From NCBI RefSeq assembly GCF_037976325.1, contig NZ_CP150265.1, positions 2,227,501-2,291,500 of the forward strand: a stretch of 64,000 bases of DNA, written 5' to 3'. The DNA comes from Paenibacillus sp. FSL K6-3182. GTDB taxonomy: Bacteria > Bacillota > Bacilli > Paenibacillales > Paenibacillaceae. Positions 63,301 through 64,000 of this stretch are shown piece after piece. The notes under the pieces are model-generated. The model ran no database searches, was not told where the DNA came from, and saw nothing but the letters and a program-made list of their open reading frames with translations. Both the position numbers and the translations under genes were made by a program. How positions within the stretch are numbered: the stretch's first letter is position 1; each line of letters begins with the position of its first letter.

Positions 63301-64000
63301 CAATCGCGGTGAAACATTTGATATTTATGTGGACAACGAATTATCGGATAATCTGCGTAAGCTGGCAAAATCAACGGAATCTACGCTATTTATGGTGCTT
63401 TTATCCGTCTATTATACCCTTCTTGCAAAGTATTCTGGCGGGGAAGATATTGCTGTAGGCACACCGATTGCGGGGCGAGTCAACCGTGAAGCAGAAGCTC
63501 TGGTAGGGATGTTCGTCGGAACACTTGTATTGCGCGGGTATCCCGTGGCAAACAAACCGTTTACCCAGTTTTTAGAAGAGATAAAAGCAGCATCGACAGA
63601 GGCTTATGAAAATTCGGACTTTCCATTTGAAGAGCTAGCGTCCATGGTGGATCGGCGAGACAGCAGCCGCAATCCGTTATTCGATACGATGTTTATTATG
63701 CAAAATTTGAACATTCCCAACTACTCGAGTGAAGAATTGACCTATCGGCATGAGAGGTTCCCGCATGGGACGGCGAAATACGATCTGATGGTTCAAGCCG
63801 TGGAGCAAAATGACGGCACCCTGCGATTGGTAGTCGAATATGGCAAGGACTTGTTCCGCGAAGAGACCGTAAGGTCGATGATGAGGCATTACGTTACGTT
63901 GCTAAGTTATGTAACGGACTATCCAGACCATACATTAGGCGAGTGTGAAATGTTGTCCCCTCAAGATTACAACAAGTTGCTGACGGAATTTGGCAGTCGT
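60395..64000 (+). CDS. AT-less polyketide synthase / NRPS hybrid, partial (KS-ACP-C...)
   Basis: Open to the right edge: 1202 codons present. Ketosynthase from about residue 28: Cys203 in DTACSSSL, His336 in EAHGTGT, His376 in SNIGHLDHA. After the KS comes the KS-AT linker (LSDICYSSAIGRGHYRYRL) and immediately the post-AT segment RVPLPVYSFDPYPCW, with no acyltransferase between: a trans-AT type docking region. A carrier domain has Ser703 in LGGDSIIAL, and a condensation domain has HHIASDG at 890-896. ATG at 60395 with GAGGAG upstream. It would extend the acyl-Ile-Ser-Ser chain by a ketide and then add another amino acid. Confidence 0.93.
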   Translation, partial: MFQLDLLEPNRNENEGDAGNDAVLETASQEIAIIGISAKLPKSDTHREFWDMLQNGVDGVRSFPQSRRQELEPYLRRLSALYETISIFDGAYLEDISSFDYSFFRLSPKEASLMSPNQRMFLQTAWSALEDGGYGGEVLHGSRTGVFIGHNADALHDYKRIIETVNPEALAMAAPGNLSSMIASRISYLLNLKGPALNVDTACSSSLVAVHLACQSIRSGECDAAIAGSVKLNLLPIDMGIRLGIESSDNRAKPFDDSSDGTGIGDGVVALLLKPLAKALQDGDHIYALIKGSAMNQDGSSVGITAPNALAQEDVIVRAWQDAAIDPETIMYLEAHGTGTTLGDPIEIDGITRAFRRFTDKRQFCAIGSVKSNIGHLDHAAGITGLLKAVLSLCNKQIPPTLHYRFPNRKISFVDSPVYVNDKLSHWSDEFGARRCGISAFGMSGTNCHVVLEEAPSMSTNDSVMLEEVAHAAYGEEKNEVFCLSSQSESALKRSIINYRAWFAEQEQHEWRLSDICYSSAIGRGHYRYRLAIVAKNEVELRNRLEALDVERFQNTMMPNIYYGDSNAVHTGGNDERKQKELLEQVVRSNRGKDDASTQLAQLYAAGAKVDWKELYRDERRRRVPLPVYSFDPYPCWVEEDDRSVNIAPLTEIKQESAVNHVRLCSEGAISESEQSVANVWGELLGYRELSNDANFYELGGDSIIALRIVNSLSQSWGIRLEVQHLLGHPTLSGFAGVVEERRLRSSSPETEKVIHMPRVAEREYYTISSSQKRMYLQQAASPRDRSYNLPELLHIEGEIDASRLEASIHSLVKRHEMLRTSFAIVDGEICQFVHTDVHFSLQRLQASEETVIETLHSLFTSFDLSHAPLLRAALLTVNPERHVLYLDMHHIASDGFSAGILLKELMMLYRGESLEPLTLRYIDYAAWQREELQSERIERQRSYWMKQCQGEWPVLELPTDFPRPLIKSNRGETFDIYVDNELSDNLRKLAKSTESTLFMVLLSVYYTLLAKYSGGEDIAVGTPIAGRVNREAEALVGMFVGTLVLRGYPVANKPFTQFLEEIKAASTEAYENSDFPFEELASMVDRRDSSRNPLFDTMFIMQNLNIPNYSSEELTYRHERFPHGTAKYDLMVQAVEQNDGTLRLVVEYGKDLFREETVRSMMRHYVTLLSYVTDYPDHTLGECEMLSPQDYNKLLTEFGSR

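Noticed and set aside
1..64000. CRISPR arrays, tRNA or rRNA genes, insertion-sequence transposases
   Set aside because: Looked for on both strands; no regularly spaced short repeats, tRNA TTCGA arms with acceptor pairing, rRNA stretches or transposase motifs were found.

Overview
The window looks like a chromosome segment of a Paenibacillus-type, Gram-positive, probably spore-forming Firmicute. The reasons are strong AGGAGG-type ribosome binding sites with frequent TTG and GTG starts, a perfect GlnR/TnrA box, CcpA cre-like sites, a methionine T-box, a BceAB transporter, a NupNOPQ-type nucleoside transporter and many U-tailed hairpin terminators. The species is inferred; no ribosomal gene is present to confirm it.

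Layout. 1-7 kb: an edge-truncated AI-2E family membrane protein (minus), a polysaccharide deacetylase, convergent ilvD, and a VanRS-like two-component system next to a D-Ala-D-Ala carboxypeptidase. 7-12 kb: a urease operon ureABC-F-G-D without ureE, with a GlnR/TnrA box and sigma-A promoter in front. 12-19 kb: a MarR regulator and a nupNOPQ-like nucleoside ABC transporter, followed by a YuiH-like molybdopterin protein and a nucleoside phosphorylase. 19-26.8 kb: an AraC regulator, a GH4 glycosidase, an exonuclease meeting it tail to tail, an unlisted 28-residue gene, an MFS transporter and a BceAB peptide-detoxification transporter without its two-component system. 26.9-38 kb: an accessory run of small enzymes (two GNATs, a class-C beta-lactamase-like hydrolase, a T-box controlled methionyl-tRNA synthetase, Nudix, VOC, APH-type kinase, MerR regulator, epimerase-like protein, a Cys-cluster protein and an S66 MccF-like peptidase). 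38-39.7 kb: a GH32 fructosidase behind a cre site.

40-44.7 kb is the oddest region. Five short, same-direction genes are each separated by a roughly 90-100-base imperfect-hairpin repeat built from AACTAAC/GTTTAGTT arms around a GGAGCAG...CTGCTCC type tip. One gene, an XRE helix-turn-helix joined to a DnaA domain-I-like module, is present twice in near-identical 722-base units whose ends lie inside the repeats; the first copy is broken by a TAG codon. The block is bracketed by 19-base motifs pointing opposite ways. This resembles an integrase-less gene-cassette array, but the repeats do not match the integron attC core strictly.

45.3-64 kb is a biosynthetic operon: panD (beta-alanine), a 4035-residue assembly line (acyl-AMP ligase, carrier, then three C-A-PCP modules predicted by my own reading as Ile-Ser-Ser, then half a condensation domain), three tandem CPBP/Abi membrane proteins with mostly lost catalytic histidines, and an AT-less ketosynthase-carrier-condensation protein that runs off the right edge. 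Together these predict a lipopeptide-polyketide hybrid made with a trans-acting acyltransferase encoded elsewhere, with the membrane proteins as immunity or processing candidates.
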